Source: Kitasatospora herbaricolor
Lineage (GTDB): Bacteria > Actinomycetota > Actinomycetes > Streptomycetales > Streptomycetaceae
Reading direction: 5' to 3'
Assembly (NCBI RefSeq): GCF_030813695.1
Contig: NZ_JAUSVA010000002.1
Span: 1,178,001 to 1,242,000 of the forward strand
Length of the DNA: 64,000 bases
Shown here piece after piece: positions 27,246-35,824 of the stretch; the first letter of the stretch is position 1; each line of letters starts with the position of its first letter. The position numbers and the translations under genes were made by a program. The notes beneath the pieces are model-generated. The model saw only the letters and a list, made by a program, of their open reading frames with translations. It was not told where the DNA came from and searched no databases.

Positions 27246-27288
27246 CGGGCCTGCGGGCCCCGGCGTTCCGCCGGGGCCCGCAGGCCCG
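27246..27288. terminator. Strong terminator after the GH8 gene
   Basis: A perfect 20-bp inverted repeat (27246-27265 with 27269-27288, loop TTC) lies about 60 nt beyond the GH8 stop. It could serve both strands. Confidence 0.8.
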
Positions 27289-27349
27289 CTCAGGGGACCG
27301 GCCCTTCCTCGGAGGCGCCGCGGGACCCTCCCGTCGGCACCGGACTCGC

Positions 27350-28990
27350 CTACGGCACCCAGTAGTTGCCGGAGGCCACGATCATCGACTGCAGCTGCAC
27401 GCTGCCGCCGTAGTAGAGCGAGGAACTGATCGGCGTCGCGGCCAGCTTGGTCCAGAGCGCGTCGAGCCAGGCCTGCGAGCCGGGATCGGTCATCGCGGTG
27501 ACCACGAAGGGCGCGGTGAAGGCCATGTCCTTGCCGGTGTCGAAGGCCGTCCCGTTGAGGTGGTAGCCCGTGACGATGTTGTCCGGGTTGCCACCGGTCT
27601 TGGTCCTGATCCACGCGTTGAGCTTGCGCGCGGAGGCCAGCGAGGCGGCGTCGCCGCCGGTGACGGCGTCGGTCCCGATCCGCCAGGGGTCGCGGCAGGC
27701 GTTCCAGCCGTAGTCCCCGTCGTTCGGGCTCTCCAGCACCTCCCCGGCGGCCGGCTTGGGGGTGCCGTTGGTGTTGACGACGAAGTCCGCCAACAGGCCG
27801 GTGCCGGCGGCGTAGTTGCTCTGCTGCGCGGTGATCAGGTTCTGGTGCGCGGTGCGGACGGTGTCCCAGGCGCCGTCGCCGGTGGCGGCCTTGAAGGCCC
27901 GGAAGTGGTCGAGCATGAAGTCCGAGGAGCGGGTGATCCAGTACTGCGCGTCGCCCGCGGCGGACCAGTCGCCGAGCAGCATCAGGTGGGTGGTGGGGTT
28001 GACCTCGCTCGCCTTGATGGCGTTGATGTGCTTGACCGCGAGATCCTTGTAGTTGTAACTCCCGCTGCTGCCCCACTGCTTGTCGGCGAGCAGCAGGCCG
28101 TAGGCCACGTCGAGGTCACCGTCGGTCGCCGAGTCGGAGCCGTTGACGCTCTTGCACGAGGTGTCCTGCTCGGCGGCCAGCAGGTTGGCGTTGTTCACGG
28201 ACTTGTGGGCGAGCATGTACTTCACCATGCCGTCGAAGACCGTCCGGGCGTTCGGGTCCGCGCCCGCCATGGTGGCGGTGACCACCATGCCGTAGCCCTG
28301 GGCCTCGGCCACGTACGGGTGGTCGGCGTCCGGCGAGATCACCTCGTACCAGCCGTTGCCGCAGTTCTGCTTGACGAAGGCGGCCTTCCAGGCGTTGTAG
28401 GTGCTGATCACCTGCTGGTCGAGCGCCGACTGGGCCCCGATGGGCTTCAAGGTGCCCGCCGTGTAAGGGAACCGGTGGCTGCCGAAGGGGACGGCCGGGC
28501 CGCCGGGAGGAGTGGTGGTGCCGAGGTCGGCGTCCAGGTAGTCCAGGTTGGGCAGGCCGCCGGTGGTGGTGGAGGTGAGCCTGATCCGGTTGGCGCCCGC
28601 CGCGAGCTGGGTGGTGAGGGTGGCGGTGGACCAGGTGTCCCAGGTGCCGGTGCCCGTGAAGGCGCGCGCCGCCGAGACGACGGTGCCGTTGACGGCGATG
28701 TCGGCGGGCCGGTTGACGGTGGTGCCGTTGGCGTACCGGATGCCGAGGGTGGCGGCTCCGGCGGCAGGGGCGTTCACCGTGAACTCCACCCAACTGCCCA
28801 CCGTGTTGTCCCCGTTGACGAATCCGGTGCCGGAGAACCCGGTGTGGTTGGCCTCCACCACGCCGAGCGAGACACCCGCGCCCTCCGCCTCGTAGCGGGT
28901 CGCGGCGGCCGAGGCCGGGGCGGCGACGACGCCCACCACCAGGCCGGCGGCGACGAGCACGGCGGCGCCCGTTCTGTGCAGGTTCTTCAT
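27350..28990 (-). CDS. Secreted GH8 glycosidase with CBM35, probable chitosanase
   Basis: A 546-residue secreted enzyme. Signal peptide about 1-29 (cleavage near ASA); a CBM35-like module (about 31-155: TRYEAEGAGVSLG, then GFSGTGFVNGDNTVGSWVEF); a short linker; and a GH8 (alpha/alpha)6 barrel with AEAQGYGMVV carrying the general acid Glu and SATDGDLDVAYGLLLAD carrying the base region. GH8 contains cellulases, xylanases and chitosanases; the CsnR-like box upstream favours chitosan. The ATG at 28990 follows GAGGAGCTC and starts the signal peptide. Upstream in-frame codons are only a translated GGGAC repeat. Confidence 0.87.
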   Translation of the reverse strand: MKNLHRTGAAVLVAAGLVVGVVAAPASAAATRYEAEGAGVSLGVVEANHTGFSGTGFVNGDNTVGSWVEFTVNAPAAGAATLGIRYANGTTVNRPADIAVNGTVVSAARAFTGTGTWDTWSTATLTTQLAAGANRIRLTSTTTGGLPNLDYLDADLGTTTPPGGPAVPFGSHRFPYTAGTLKPIGAQSALDQQVISTYNAWKAAFVKQNCGNGWYEVISPDADHPYVAEAQGYGMVVTATMAGADPNARTVFDGMVKYMLAHKSVNNANLLAAEQDTSCKSVNGSDSATDGDLDVAYGLLLADKQWGSSGSYNYKDLAVKHINAIKASEVNPTTHLMLLGDWSAAGDAQYWITRSSDFMLDHFRAFKAATGDGAWDTVRTAHQNLITAQQSNYAAGTGLLADFVVNTNGTPKPAAGEVLESPNDGDYGWNACRDPWRIGTDAVTGGDAASLASARKLNAWIRTKTGGNPDNIVTGYHLNGTAFDTGKDMAFTAPFVVTAMTDPGSQAWLDALWTKLAATPISSSLYYGGSVQLQSMIVASGNYWVP

Positions 28991-29042
28991 TCCTGAGCTC
29001 CTCAGCGGTCGTACCGGACAACGCCCTTGGTGAAGCCGTGGC

Positions 29043-29106
29043 GGGACGGGACGGGACGGGACGGGACGGGACGGGACGGGACGGGACGGGACGGGACGGG
29101 ACGGGA
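29043..29106. repeat. GGGAC pentanucleotide microsatellite
   Basis: About 12.8 perfect tandem copies of GGGAC in the leader region of the GH8 gene, between its promoter and start codon. Such a tract can change length by slippage and would alter the mRNA leader. Confidence 0.95.
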
Positions 29107-29108
29107 TC

Positions 29109-29164
29109 AGAATCGGGGCCTGAGGTGGCATGGTCAAGAGTTTTCGTTAGGAAAGTTTCCTGAC
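29109..29164 (-). promoter_or_regulatory. GH8 promoter with CsnR-like operator
   Basis: GTTAGGAAAGTTTCCTGAC (29146-29164) matches the palindrome TTAGGAAAGTTTCCTAA described as the operator of the ROK repressor CsnR at actinomycete chitosanase genes. Downstream on the minus strand are TTGACC (29132-29137), a 17-nt spacer and GATTCT (29109-29114). This points to chitosan-oligosaccharide control of the GH8 gene. Confidence 0.7.
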
Positions 29165-29319
29165 GAGCTACGGAAGGCCGGCGGCGGGCGGAGCTCCCGC
29201 ACCCCCTCGCACCGCGAGGGCTTGACGCATCAAGTAATGCTCTTTAACTTGAAGCCCCTCGCGGGCCGGACCCCACCAGGCCCCGTCCTTCCGCCTCTCC
29301 CCCGTGCTCGGAGGCCCCG

Positions 29320-30783
29320 GTGTCCCCAGGTTTCACCCGCAAACTCGGCCTCTTCCAGGCCACCACCATCAACATGAGCCAGATGTGCGGCATCGGACCG
29401 TTCGTCACCATCCCGCTGATGGTGGCCGCGTTCGGCGGCCCGCAGGCGGTGATCGGCTGGATCGCCGGGGCCGTCCTCGCGCTGGCCGACGGCCTGGTCT
29501 GGGCCGAACTCGGCGCCTCGCTGCCCGGCGCCGGCGGGAGCTACGTCTACCTCCGCGAGGCCTTCCAGTACCGCACCGGCCGGCTGATGCCGTTCCTGTT
29601 CGTCTGGACGGCGATGCTCTTCATCCCGCTGATCATGTCCACCGGGGTGGTCGGCTTCGTCCAGTACCTCGGCTACCTCTGGCCGGGGATGACCAAGGGC
29701 CAGGGCGACCTGGTCGGGCTGGCCCTCTGCGCCCTGGTCGTCCTGCTGCTCTGGCGCCGGGTGGAGAGCATCGCCCGGCTCACCACCGTGATGTGGGGCG
29801 TGATGATCACCTCGGTGGCCGCCGTGATCCTGGCGGCCTTCAGCGGCTTCAGCCCGAGCCGGGCGTTCGACTGGCCCGCGCACGCCGTCGAGCTGACCCA
29901 CGGGCAGTTCTGGATCGGCTTCGCCGCCGGCCTGACCATCGGCATCTACGACTACCTCGGCTACAACACGGCCGCCTACCTGGGCGCCGAGGTGAAGGAC
30001 CCCGGCCGGGTCCTGCCCCGCGCCATCATCTACTCGATCATCGGCATCATGGGGATCTACATGCTGCTGCAGGTCGGCGTCCTCGGCGCGATGGACTGGC
30101 ACCAGCTGCTCGACCCGAACTCCGTCGCCTCCAGGTCGGTGGCCTCCGCCGTGCTGGAACAGGCCTGGGGCAGGGCCGCCGCCGACGTGGTCACCGTCCT
30201 CATCCTGGTCACCGCCTTCGCCTCCGTCCTGGCCGGCCTGCTCGGCGGCTCCCGGGTGCCCTACGACGCCGCCCGCGACGGCACCTTCTTCCGGGCCTAC
30301 GGCAAGCTGCACCCCCGGCACGGCTTTCCCGTCCTCGGGCTGGTCACCATGGTGCTGGTCACCGCCGCGGGCTTCTATCTGAGCCGGCACGTCGGCGACA
30401 CGGTGGAGCACCCGCCGCTGACCGTCCTGATCACCATGCTCACCACCGTGATGGTGATCGTCCAGGCGCTCGCCCAGATCGCCGCCGTCGTCGTCCTGCG
30501 CCGCCGGCAGCCCGCCCTCCACCGGCCCTACCGGATGTGGCTCCATCCGCTGCCGGGCGTGGTGGCGGCGGTCGGCTGGCTGGTCATCTACGGCTACGCG
30601 GACCGCAACTCCCCCGGGTACCACCCGGTGGAGTGGTCGCTGGCCTGGGTCGCGCTGGGCTGCGTCGCCTTCCTGCTCTGGGCCAGGACGGAGCGCACCT
30701 GGCCGTTCGGGCCCAAGGAGATCCGCGAGGAGTTCCTCCGGCCGGCGCAGGCGCCGGAACCCCAGGAGCAGCGCACGGCGTGA
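29320..30783 (+). CDS. APC-family amino acid permease
   Basis: A 487-residue integral membrane transporter with about 12 helices. Helix 1 has the TTINMSQMCGIGPFVTIPL substrate-binding break (G-x-G-P), and helix 6 the IYDYLGYNTAAYLGAEVKDPGRVLPRA signature, both typical of the APC superfamily. The C-terminal tail is charged. It would import or exchange amino acids with protons. The GTG at 29320 follows GGAGG-like sequence in the leader; upstream TTGACG (29222-29227) lies in a near-palindrome. Convergent with the LuxR gene; the substrate is unknown. Confidence 0.88.
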   Translation: MSPGFTRKLGLFQATTINMSQMCGIGPFVTIPLMVAAFGGPQAVIGWIAGAVLALADGLVWAELGASLPGAGGSYVYLREAFQYRTGRLMPFLFVWTAMLFIPLIMSTGVVGFVQYLGYLWPGMTKGQGDLVGLALCALVVLLLWRRVESIARLTTVMWGVMITSVAAVILAAFSGFSPSRAFDWPAHAVELTHGQFWIGFAAGLTIGIYDYLGYNTAAYLGAEVKDPGRVLPRAIIYSIIGIMGIYMLLQVGVLGAMDWHQLLDPNSVASRSVASAVLEQAWGRAAADVVTVLILVTAFASVLAGLLGGSRVPYDAARDGTFFRAYGKLHPRHGFPVLGLVTMVLVTAAGFYLSRHVGDTVEHPPLTVLITMLTTVMVIVQALAQIAAVVVLRRRQPALHRPYRMWLHPLPGVVAAVGWLVIYGYADRNSPGYHPVEWSLAWVALGCVAFLLWARTERTWPFGPKEIREEFLRPAQAPEPQEQRTA

Positions 30784-30855
30784 CGGACGGCCAGCGGGCC
30801 CGGTGCGCGCCGCTCTCGGTGGGCTCCGCGCCCGGCCCGTGTCGCCGGCGGGGGG

Positions 30856-31467
30856 CTAGGCGTTGGGCACGATGTCGTGGGCGACCGCGAAGCGGGTGAG
30901 GTCGGCCCGGCGGCGGGAGCCGATCTTGTCCCGCAGCCGGTCCAGATGCGAGTGCACGGTGTGCTCGCTGATCCCCAGCCGCTCCGCGATCCCGTGGTCC
31001 GTCTCGCCGTTGGCGACCAGCTCCAGGATCTGCCGCTCGCGGTCGGTGACCCGGCACGGCGGCTCCGACCAGCGGCGTACGGCGAGCGCCGCCGACACGT
31101 ACCCGCAGCCCGAGGCGACCAGCCTGATCGCCGCCAGCAGCTCCGGTTCGCCGGCCTGCCTGCTCAGACAACCGCGGGCACCGGCCTCCATCGGCGGCAC
31201 GATGTCCTGCTGCAGCGGGGAGCAGAGCACCAGCACCTCCGCGCCCCGGCCGGCCAGCCGGAAGACCGCGGCGGACAGGTCGGCGGGACGTAACTGCAGG
31301 TCGACCAGGACGACGTCGCCGGGCTGCAGGCGGCCCTCCACCTCCTCGACGGACCCCGCCGCCGGCACCAGGGCCAGGTCCCCGGTGGACTCGATCACCT
31401 GGGCCAGGCCGCGCCGGAACAGCGGGCAGTCACCGACGACGGCGACCCGTCTGACCTCGGTACTCAT
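30856..31467 (-). CDS. NarL/LuxR-type response regulator
   Basis: A 203-residue regulator. The receiver-like N-terminal domain has GDCPLFRRGL (acidic pocket) and VVLVDLQLRP with the likely phosphoacceptor Asp, but the usual conserved threonine/lysine region is atypical (LVLCSPLQQD). The C-terminal LuxR helix-turn-helix is RVTDRERQILELVANGETDHGIAERLGISEHTVHSHL near 135-175. No histidine kinase gene is adjacent, so it is an orphan. The ATG at 31467 starts MSTEVRRVAVVGDC. The 313-bp gap upstream (31468-31780) has no gene. Confidence 0.85.
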   Translation of the reverse strand: MSTEVRRVAVVGDCPLFRRGLAQVIESTGDLALVPAAGSVEEVEGRLQPGDVVLVDLQLRPADLSAAVFRLAGRGAEVLVLCSPLQQDIVPPMEAGARGCLSRQAGEPELLAAIRLVASGCGYVSAALAVRRWSEPPCRVTDRERQILELVANGETDHGIAERLGISEHTVHSHLDRLRDKIGSRRRADLTRFAVAHDIVPNA

Positions 31468-31780
31468 GGCTGGCCCTCGGTAGCGTGGCTGCCCGGCGCT
31501 CCGCAGGCGGTGCCGGCACGGGCCCCGGACCTTCGCACCTTCCAGTCTTCGCCCTCCCCGCCCGCGCGGCCCGCCGGGGCCCGCCCCAGTGGGTAAACAC
31601 TTCGCAAAGGGCGGGCCCGCGAAGCACGGAGAGCGGGCGGCCGAGGACCGGACCGGCCCGGCCCGGGGGCAACTGTGCCCCGCGTCCTGTGGGTGTTTCT
31701 GCCCTTGGGCGGCGCCGTGTCCCGGACCAGACTGGGGCCGAGCCCTCCGCGCTCGCCGAATCTCCGGGTGGGGTTCTGCC

Positions 31781-31945
31781 ATGAGTGCCGTCTTCGGTGA
31801 GATCCTCACCTTCACCCAGCAGCACGGCGGCGATGTGGACCTCGCCACCATCGGGGACGACACATACGCCCGCTACGAGACCGTCGACGGCTTCAGCGTC
31901 GTCTACGACGAGAGCCGGGAGGGGAGTACCGTCGTCTGCCGGTGA
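31781..31945 (+). CDS. Small hypothetical protein coupled to the next gene
   Basis: A 54-residue protein (MSAVFGEILTFTQQHGGDVD, ending STVVCR) with no known domain. Its TGA overlaps the GTG of the next gene by four bases, indicating translational coupling. Codon use is strongly biased as in real genes. Possibly a partner or leader of the M6-like protein. Confidence 0.55.
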   Translation: MSAVFGEILTFTQQHGGDVDLATIGDDTYARYETVDGFSVVYDESREGSTVVCR

Positions 31946-32538
31946 AGGAGCGCTCCGAGCGGGCGGTTCCCCAGGACGAGCGGGAGTCCCTCGACCCGGA
32001 CGCCCTGTTCACCTTCGGTGCCGATCGGGGCCTGCTGCTCGGCGACCGGCTTGGCGAGGGCGACGTCCAGGGGCTCACCATCCTCGTCACCTTCCCCGGG
32101 ACGGACACCACCGTGACGCCCGCCGACGTGGACGCCATGCTGAACGGCCCGGACTACCACGCGAACGGGAACCACTGCTCGGTCAGGGAGTTCTTCCGCG
32201 CCATGTCCTCGGAACGGCTCAGGTTCGGCAACACCGTGGTGGGGCCCTTCCGGATGAGCCGGTCCAGGCTGACCCACGCCAACAACGAGGGGCTGCTCGC
32301 CCCGAGGCGATCGCGGCGGCGGTGGACGCCGGCGTTCCTGCTGACCCAGAACCTCGACCAGTTGGAGGCCCTGGACCTGGACGAGTTCCGCGTCTTCCAG
32401 ATCAACCTGGGCGAGCCGGAGGAGCGGACCCACCTGCGGTTCCCGGTCGCCCTGCGCAAGGCAGACACCCTCGCCGCACCGGAGGCCATGGCCGACCGGC
32501 GGCCGCTCGACACGCCCGCCGACATCCGGTGGAGCTGA
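31942..32538 (+). CDS. M6 metalloprotease-like N-terminal fragment
   Basis: A 198-residue protein. The part LTILVTFPGTDTTVTPADVDAMLN and then CSVREFFRAMSSERLRFGNTVVGP resembles the start of the M6 (immune inhibitor A-like) peptidase domain, but no HExxH zinc motif, signal peptide or later domain follows. Residues about 119-130 (RRSRRRWTPAF) look frame-scrambled; a neighbouring frame reads EAIAAAVDAGV there. It may be a remodelled, non-catalytic relative or a decaying gene. The GTG overlaps the upstream stop. A terminator follows. Confidence 0.55.
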   Translation: MKERSERAVPQDERESLDPDALFTFGADRGLLLGDRLGEGDVQGLTILVTFPGTDTTVTPADVDAMLNGPDYHANGNHCSVREFFRAMSSERLRFGNTVVGPFRMSRSRLTHANNEGLLAPRRSRRRWTPAFLLTQNLDQLEALDLDEFRVFQINLGEPEERTHLRFPVALRKADTLAAPEAMADRRPLDTPADIRWS

Positions 32539-32564
32539 TGATCCGACGCCACGTCATGTGGCGC

Positions 32565-32601
32565 GGGCCCGGCCGCAGGTGGCAGGCCTGCGACCGGGCC
32601 C
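32565..32601 (+). terminator. Terminator after the M6-like gene
   Basis: A 15-bp stem with one mismatch (32565-32579 with 32587-32601), 7-nt loop, 27 nt after the stop codon. Confidence 0.65.
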
Positions 32602-32647
32602 GTTCGCCGGCGGCGTCCCTCCCGGGACGTCCCAGCTGGTGGCGTCC

Positions 32648-32818
32648 CTACTGGTTGCGCCGGGCGATCGAGAGTCCGATCACCCCGACGATCGCGACGG
32701 GCCCCGCCACCAGACCGAGCAGCGGAACCTTGCCGATCAGACCGATCGCGACCCCGACGGCCCCGACCAGGACAAGTGTCCGCCACACCAAGAGATTTCC
32801 GGGCTGCTGCTGCGCCAT
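32648..32818 (-). CDS. Small two-helix membrane protein
   Basis: A 56-residue protein: MAQQQPGNLLVWRTLVLVGAV begins helix 1, and helix 2 is LLGLVAGPVAIVGVIGL, ending SIARRNQ. The ATG at 32818 follows GGGGGGA. Likely an inner-membrane protein of unknown role, conserved in type among streptomycetes. Confidence 0.65.
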   Translation of the reverse strand: MAQQQPGNLLVWRTLVLVGAVGVAIGLIGKVPLLGLVAGPVAIVGVIGLSIARRNQ

Positions 32819-32995
32819 GTGCGTCCCCCCAAGCGAGTCGTGCGTGCGATCCCCACCGAGTACGACGACCAGCCTGGCAGTGCGGCTCCGGGAGAACAAG
32901 AGCGCGAACCACCGGCGCCGGACCGGGGTTCCGTCCGCGCGGGCGCTCCCGCTCCGCCTGCCCGACGTGCACCGGCCCGGGAGCCGAGCGGGGAC

Positions 32996-33205
32996 TCAGC
33001 CGGGACGACCGGGGCCGGCGGCCGGAGCGGGTCCCCCGGGCGGCACCGGGCCAGCCGGACCACCGGCGCCCTCGCCACCGAGCGGCCCGCCCGGGGCGGG
33101 GGGCGGGGTGAGGGTGTAATCGGTGCCGTGGATGCCCGAGCCGGCCCCCCGGTGCCAGAGCGGCACGACCACGATCACCGCCGGGACCGGTCTGCGGTCA
33201 TTCAC
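32996..33205 (-). CDS. Small hypothetical protein with hydrophobic N-terminus
   Basis: A 69-residue protein that starts at GTG (33205) inside the end of the upstream 52-residue gene (8-base overlap). The N-terminus VPAVIVVVPLW is hydrophobic; the C-terminal half is Pro/Gly/Ala-rich and low in complexity. Existence is inferred mainly from coupling and N-terminal codon use. Confidence 0.35.
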   Translation of the reverse strand: MNDRRPVPAVIVVVPLWHRGAGSGIHGTDYTLTPPPAPGGPLGGEGAGGPAGPVPPGGPAPAAGPGRPG

Positions 33206-33356
33206 CGGAGGACGCCCCGTCGGTCGCCCGGCCGCCGGCGGACCGCCGATCGGCCTCCAGGGAGCGCTCCAGCCCCGACAGCAGGGTGCGGAAGGTGGCG
33301 GCGTCGTGGTCCGTCAGGTGCTCTGCCGACGGAGTCTCGGTCGGTGGCTGGCTCAT
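33198..33356 (-). CDS. Small hypothetical protein (52 aa)
   Basis: Reads MSQPPTETPSAEHLTDHDAA, then TFRTLLSGLERSLEADRR, and ends ATDGASSGE. The amphipathic helix in the middle and excellent third-position bias support coding. Its stop overlaps the start of the next minus-strand small gene. No family recognised. Confidence 0.5.
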   Translation of the reverse strand: MSQPPTETPSAEHLTDHDAATFRTLLSGLERSLEADRRSAGGRATDGASSGE

Positions 33357-33629
33357 GGCCGGGCGTCTCGATTCTGCGGGGCGGGTCGGGCGGCCGGGAC
33401 CGGAAGGCGGGCCGGTGCTCCCGGGGCGAGAGCTGACGCGACGTTAGACCGCGGCGATCAACACCCACTAAACAACCGCGGACCCTCCCGTCACGCGCCT
33501 CACATCCGCGCGTGGAACCCCGTTCCCGGGGTCCGACCACCCGAGGGGCCCGGGCCACCGACGGCTCACGCCCGGCCGGCCCGGACCCACCGCATCCGTA
33601 CCGGCGGCCGCATCCCCGCGACCCGCCGG

Positions 33630-34058
33630 TCAGGCCAGGCCCGCCGCACGAAGGACGGAGGCCCGCCCCAGCACCTTGTCGACGGTGATCTCGATGACGA
33701 CCCGGTCCGGGTTGACCCTCGGCTGGCGGTAGCGCTCGGCATAGCGGCGGACGGCCTCCGCGACGGCCTCCGGATCCTCGCGCACCACCGCGACGCCCTC
33801 CAGGGTGGACCAGCGCGCCCAGTCCACCTGGCAGAGCGCCACCCGCATCCCGTCCGGGCCGGCCGCCTGGACGTTGCGGGCCTTGCGGCTGGCCCGGTTG
33901 GTGATCACCCGGGCCAGCCCGGCCTCCGGGTCGTAGGTGACGCCGACCGGCACCACGTGCGGGGTGCCGTCGGGACGCACGGTGGTCAGGGTGGAGAGCA
34001 GGCGCTCGCGCCAGAACGCCAGGAAGACATCGTCGGGGTTGCTGAGGTCGTGAACCAT
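33630..34058 (-). CDS. PPOX-class F420-dependent oxidoreductase
   Basis: A 142-residue split-barrel flavoprotein (MVHDLSNPDDVFLAFWRERL, then LSTLTTVRPDGTPHVVPVGVTYD, then TNRASRKARNVQAAG). The basic SRKARN segment fits F420 or FMN phosphate contacts. Length and order are standard for actinomycete PPOX proteins of the F420 type. The ATG at 34058 starts a typical N-terminus. Substrate unknown; monocistronic and divergent from the SigE-type sigma gene. Confidence 0.82.
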   Translation of the reverse strand: MVHDLSNPDDVFLAFWRERLLSTLTTVRPDGTPHVVPVGVTYDPEAGLARVITNRASRKARNVQAAGPDGMRVALCQVDWARWSTLEGVAVVREDPEAVAEAVRRYAERYRQPRVNPDRVVIEITVDKVLGRASVLRAAGLA

Positions 34059-34301
34059 GCTGGGGATCGTACGACCCCGGCGTCCTGACCTGCACGCCCC
34101 GCCGGCCGGGCGGGCTCCGACCAGGTGGCCGGTCACGGCCCCGCCGCCGGCGGTGCATCGGGTGCCCGCAACGGGGTTCCGCGCCGGCGGTCCGGCGGCG
34201 GTGCGGGAGAAAGTGCCCCACCCGCGCGACATCCTGACGCCTCACGTAGTCATGAGGGGTATGCACGGGGATCACGGAACGAACGAACAGGCGGTAACCG
34301 A

Positions 34302-34808
34302 GTGAAGTCAGCACAGGAGGATGAGTACCTGGAGTTCGTGGCCGCGCGGGCGAAGGCGCTCCACCGTTCGGCGTACGTCCTGGCGGCCGGTGACGCCCAC
34401 CTCGCCGAGGACCTGGTCCAGGAGACCCTGAGCCGGTTGTACGTGCACTGGAGCAGGGTGGCCGGCGCGGACAGCCCGGAGGCCTACGCCCGGACGGTTC
34501 TGGTCCGCACCTTCCTCAGCCTGCGGCGCCGGCGGAGCACCGGCGAGCGGCCCGTCGGGGACCTGCCCGACGGTGCGACGTCCGGCCCGGACACCGCGCT
34601 GCGGCTCACCCTGCTGGACGCGCTCGGCCAACTCCCGCCCCGCGACCGGGCGGTACTGCTGCTGCGTTACTGGGAGGACCACAGCATCGAGGAGACCGCC
34701 CGGATGCTCAGGCTGAGCAGCAGCGCGGTCCGCTCCCAGGGCACCCGTGCGCTCGGCCGGGTGCGAGCGCTGCTGGGCGACAGTCTCTCCGACCTGGTGC
34801 CGCACTGA
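34302..34808 (+). CDS. SigE-family ECF RNA polymerase sigma factor
   Basis: A 168-residue ECF sigma factor. Region 2 is AYVLAAGDAHLAEDLVQETLSRLYVHW; region 4 is LGQLPPRDRAVLLLRYWEDHSIEETARML followed by SSSAVRSQGTRALGRVR. It belongs to the streptomycete SigE-like actinobacterial group usually paired with a membrane partner. The GTG at 34302 was chosen because homology starts right after. The next gene, 66 bases downstream, encodes a single-pass membrane protein that is its likely regulator. Confidence 0.87.
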   Translation: MKSAQEDEYLEFVAARAKALHRSAYVLAAGDAHLAEDLVQETLSRLYVHWSRVAGADSPEAYARTVLVRTFLSLRRRRSTGERPVGDLPDGATSGPDTALRLTLLDALGQLPPRDRAVLLLRYWEDHSIEETARMLRLSSSAVRSQGTRALGRVRALLGDSLSDLVPH

Positions 34809-34874
34809 ACACCGGTGCCTCCAGGCCCGATCCATCGCAAATCCCCCCTTCAGTGACCGAAAGGTGACGCCAGC

Positions 34875-35693
34875 ATGCCCTTCGAAGCAGACCTCGCCCG
34901 TGCCCTGGACCGCACGGCCGACTCCCTCGAACCCGATCTCACCGCTCTCCTGGGCGGAGCCGTCGAGCGCGGGCGGAGCCGTCGGCGCCGGCGCAGCGCC
35001 CGTGTCGTCGCCGGGATCGGCGCCGGGGTCGGTGCCTGCGCCGTGATCGCGGCGGCCGCCGGCCTGGTGGCCCCCGGCGGGTTCCCCGGGACCCGCTCCG
35101 CGGCCTCCGACATGGAGCCGGTGGCGCTGGCGGTGCCGCGTTCGGCGATCACCGGGGACCAGATGGTCCAGGCCCTGGAGCTGACCTTCCCCGGGGGTCG
35201 GTTCAGCCAGGTGAGCGGGCAGAGCAACAACCCTGCGGACCCGTCCGGCGGGTACGTCGCCAACGGTGAACTGGTCGTCGACGACGGGCAGGGCGCCGCC
35301 ATGGTCGGCGTCTCGGCCGTACGGCTCAAGCTGCCGCTCGGCGACGGCGACGGGCTGAGCTGCGAGCGGACACCTGCCCGCGCCAAGGGTGACACCTGCC
35401 GGCTGAGCGAACTGCCGAGCAGTGCCGCGGTGCCCGGCGGGGCCGTGGTGATGACCGAGCAGAACGCTGCCGAGCACCCGGTGCGCGCCGACACCGCCCG
35501 CCGCTGGACGGTGACGGTGACCCTGAGGTCGACCGGCGCGCAGCTTCAGCTGGTGGAGTGGAACAGCACCGGCGGCGGCAGCGGCGGCGACGTCCCGAAG
35601 CCCACCCGTACCGCTCCCCCGCTCTCCGAGCAGCAGGCGGTGGCCGCCCTCACCGGTGCCGCCTGGGCGCCGATCCTCGGTGCCGTCGGCTGA
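34875..35693 (+). CDS. Single-pass membrane protein, putative anti-sigma partner
   Basis: A 272-residue protein. A short cytoplasmic part (MPFEADLARALDRTADSLEP) is followed by an Arg-rich stretch (RRRRRSAR), one transmembrane helix (VVAGIGAGVGACAVIAAAAGL, about 44-65) and an extracytoplasmic domain of about 200 residues with two cysteines (LSCERT and DTCRL). The topology matches partners of SigE-type sigma factors, although no zinc-finger motif is present. It directly follows the sigma gene and is probably cotranscribed. Confidence 0.7.
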   Translation: MPFEADLARALDRTADSLEPDLTALLGGAVERGRSRRRRRSARVVAGIGAGVGACAVIAAAAGLVAPGGFPGTRSAASDMEPVALAVPRSAITGDQMVQALELTFPGGRFSQVSGQSNNPADPSGGYVANGELVVDDGQGAAMVGVSAVRLKLPLGDGDGLSCERTPARAKGDTCRLSELPSSAAVPGGAVVMTEQNAAEHPVRADTARRWTVTVTLRSTGAQLQLVEWNSTGGGSGGDVPKPTRTAPPLSEQQAVAALTGAAWAPILGAVG

Positions 35694-35824
35694 GCCACCG
35701 GCTGAGCCACCGGCCGGCGGCGGCCGGTCCGGGGCGCGGGCCGGGATCCGTCGGCACGACCGTCGCCGACCGGGCCCCCGCAGGGTGGTGGACGCGGCCC
35801 GCACCCATGGACGATCATGGCGCG

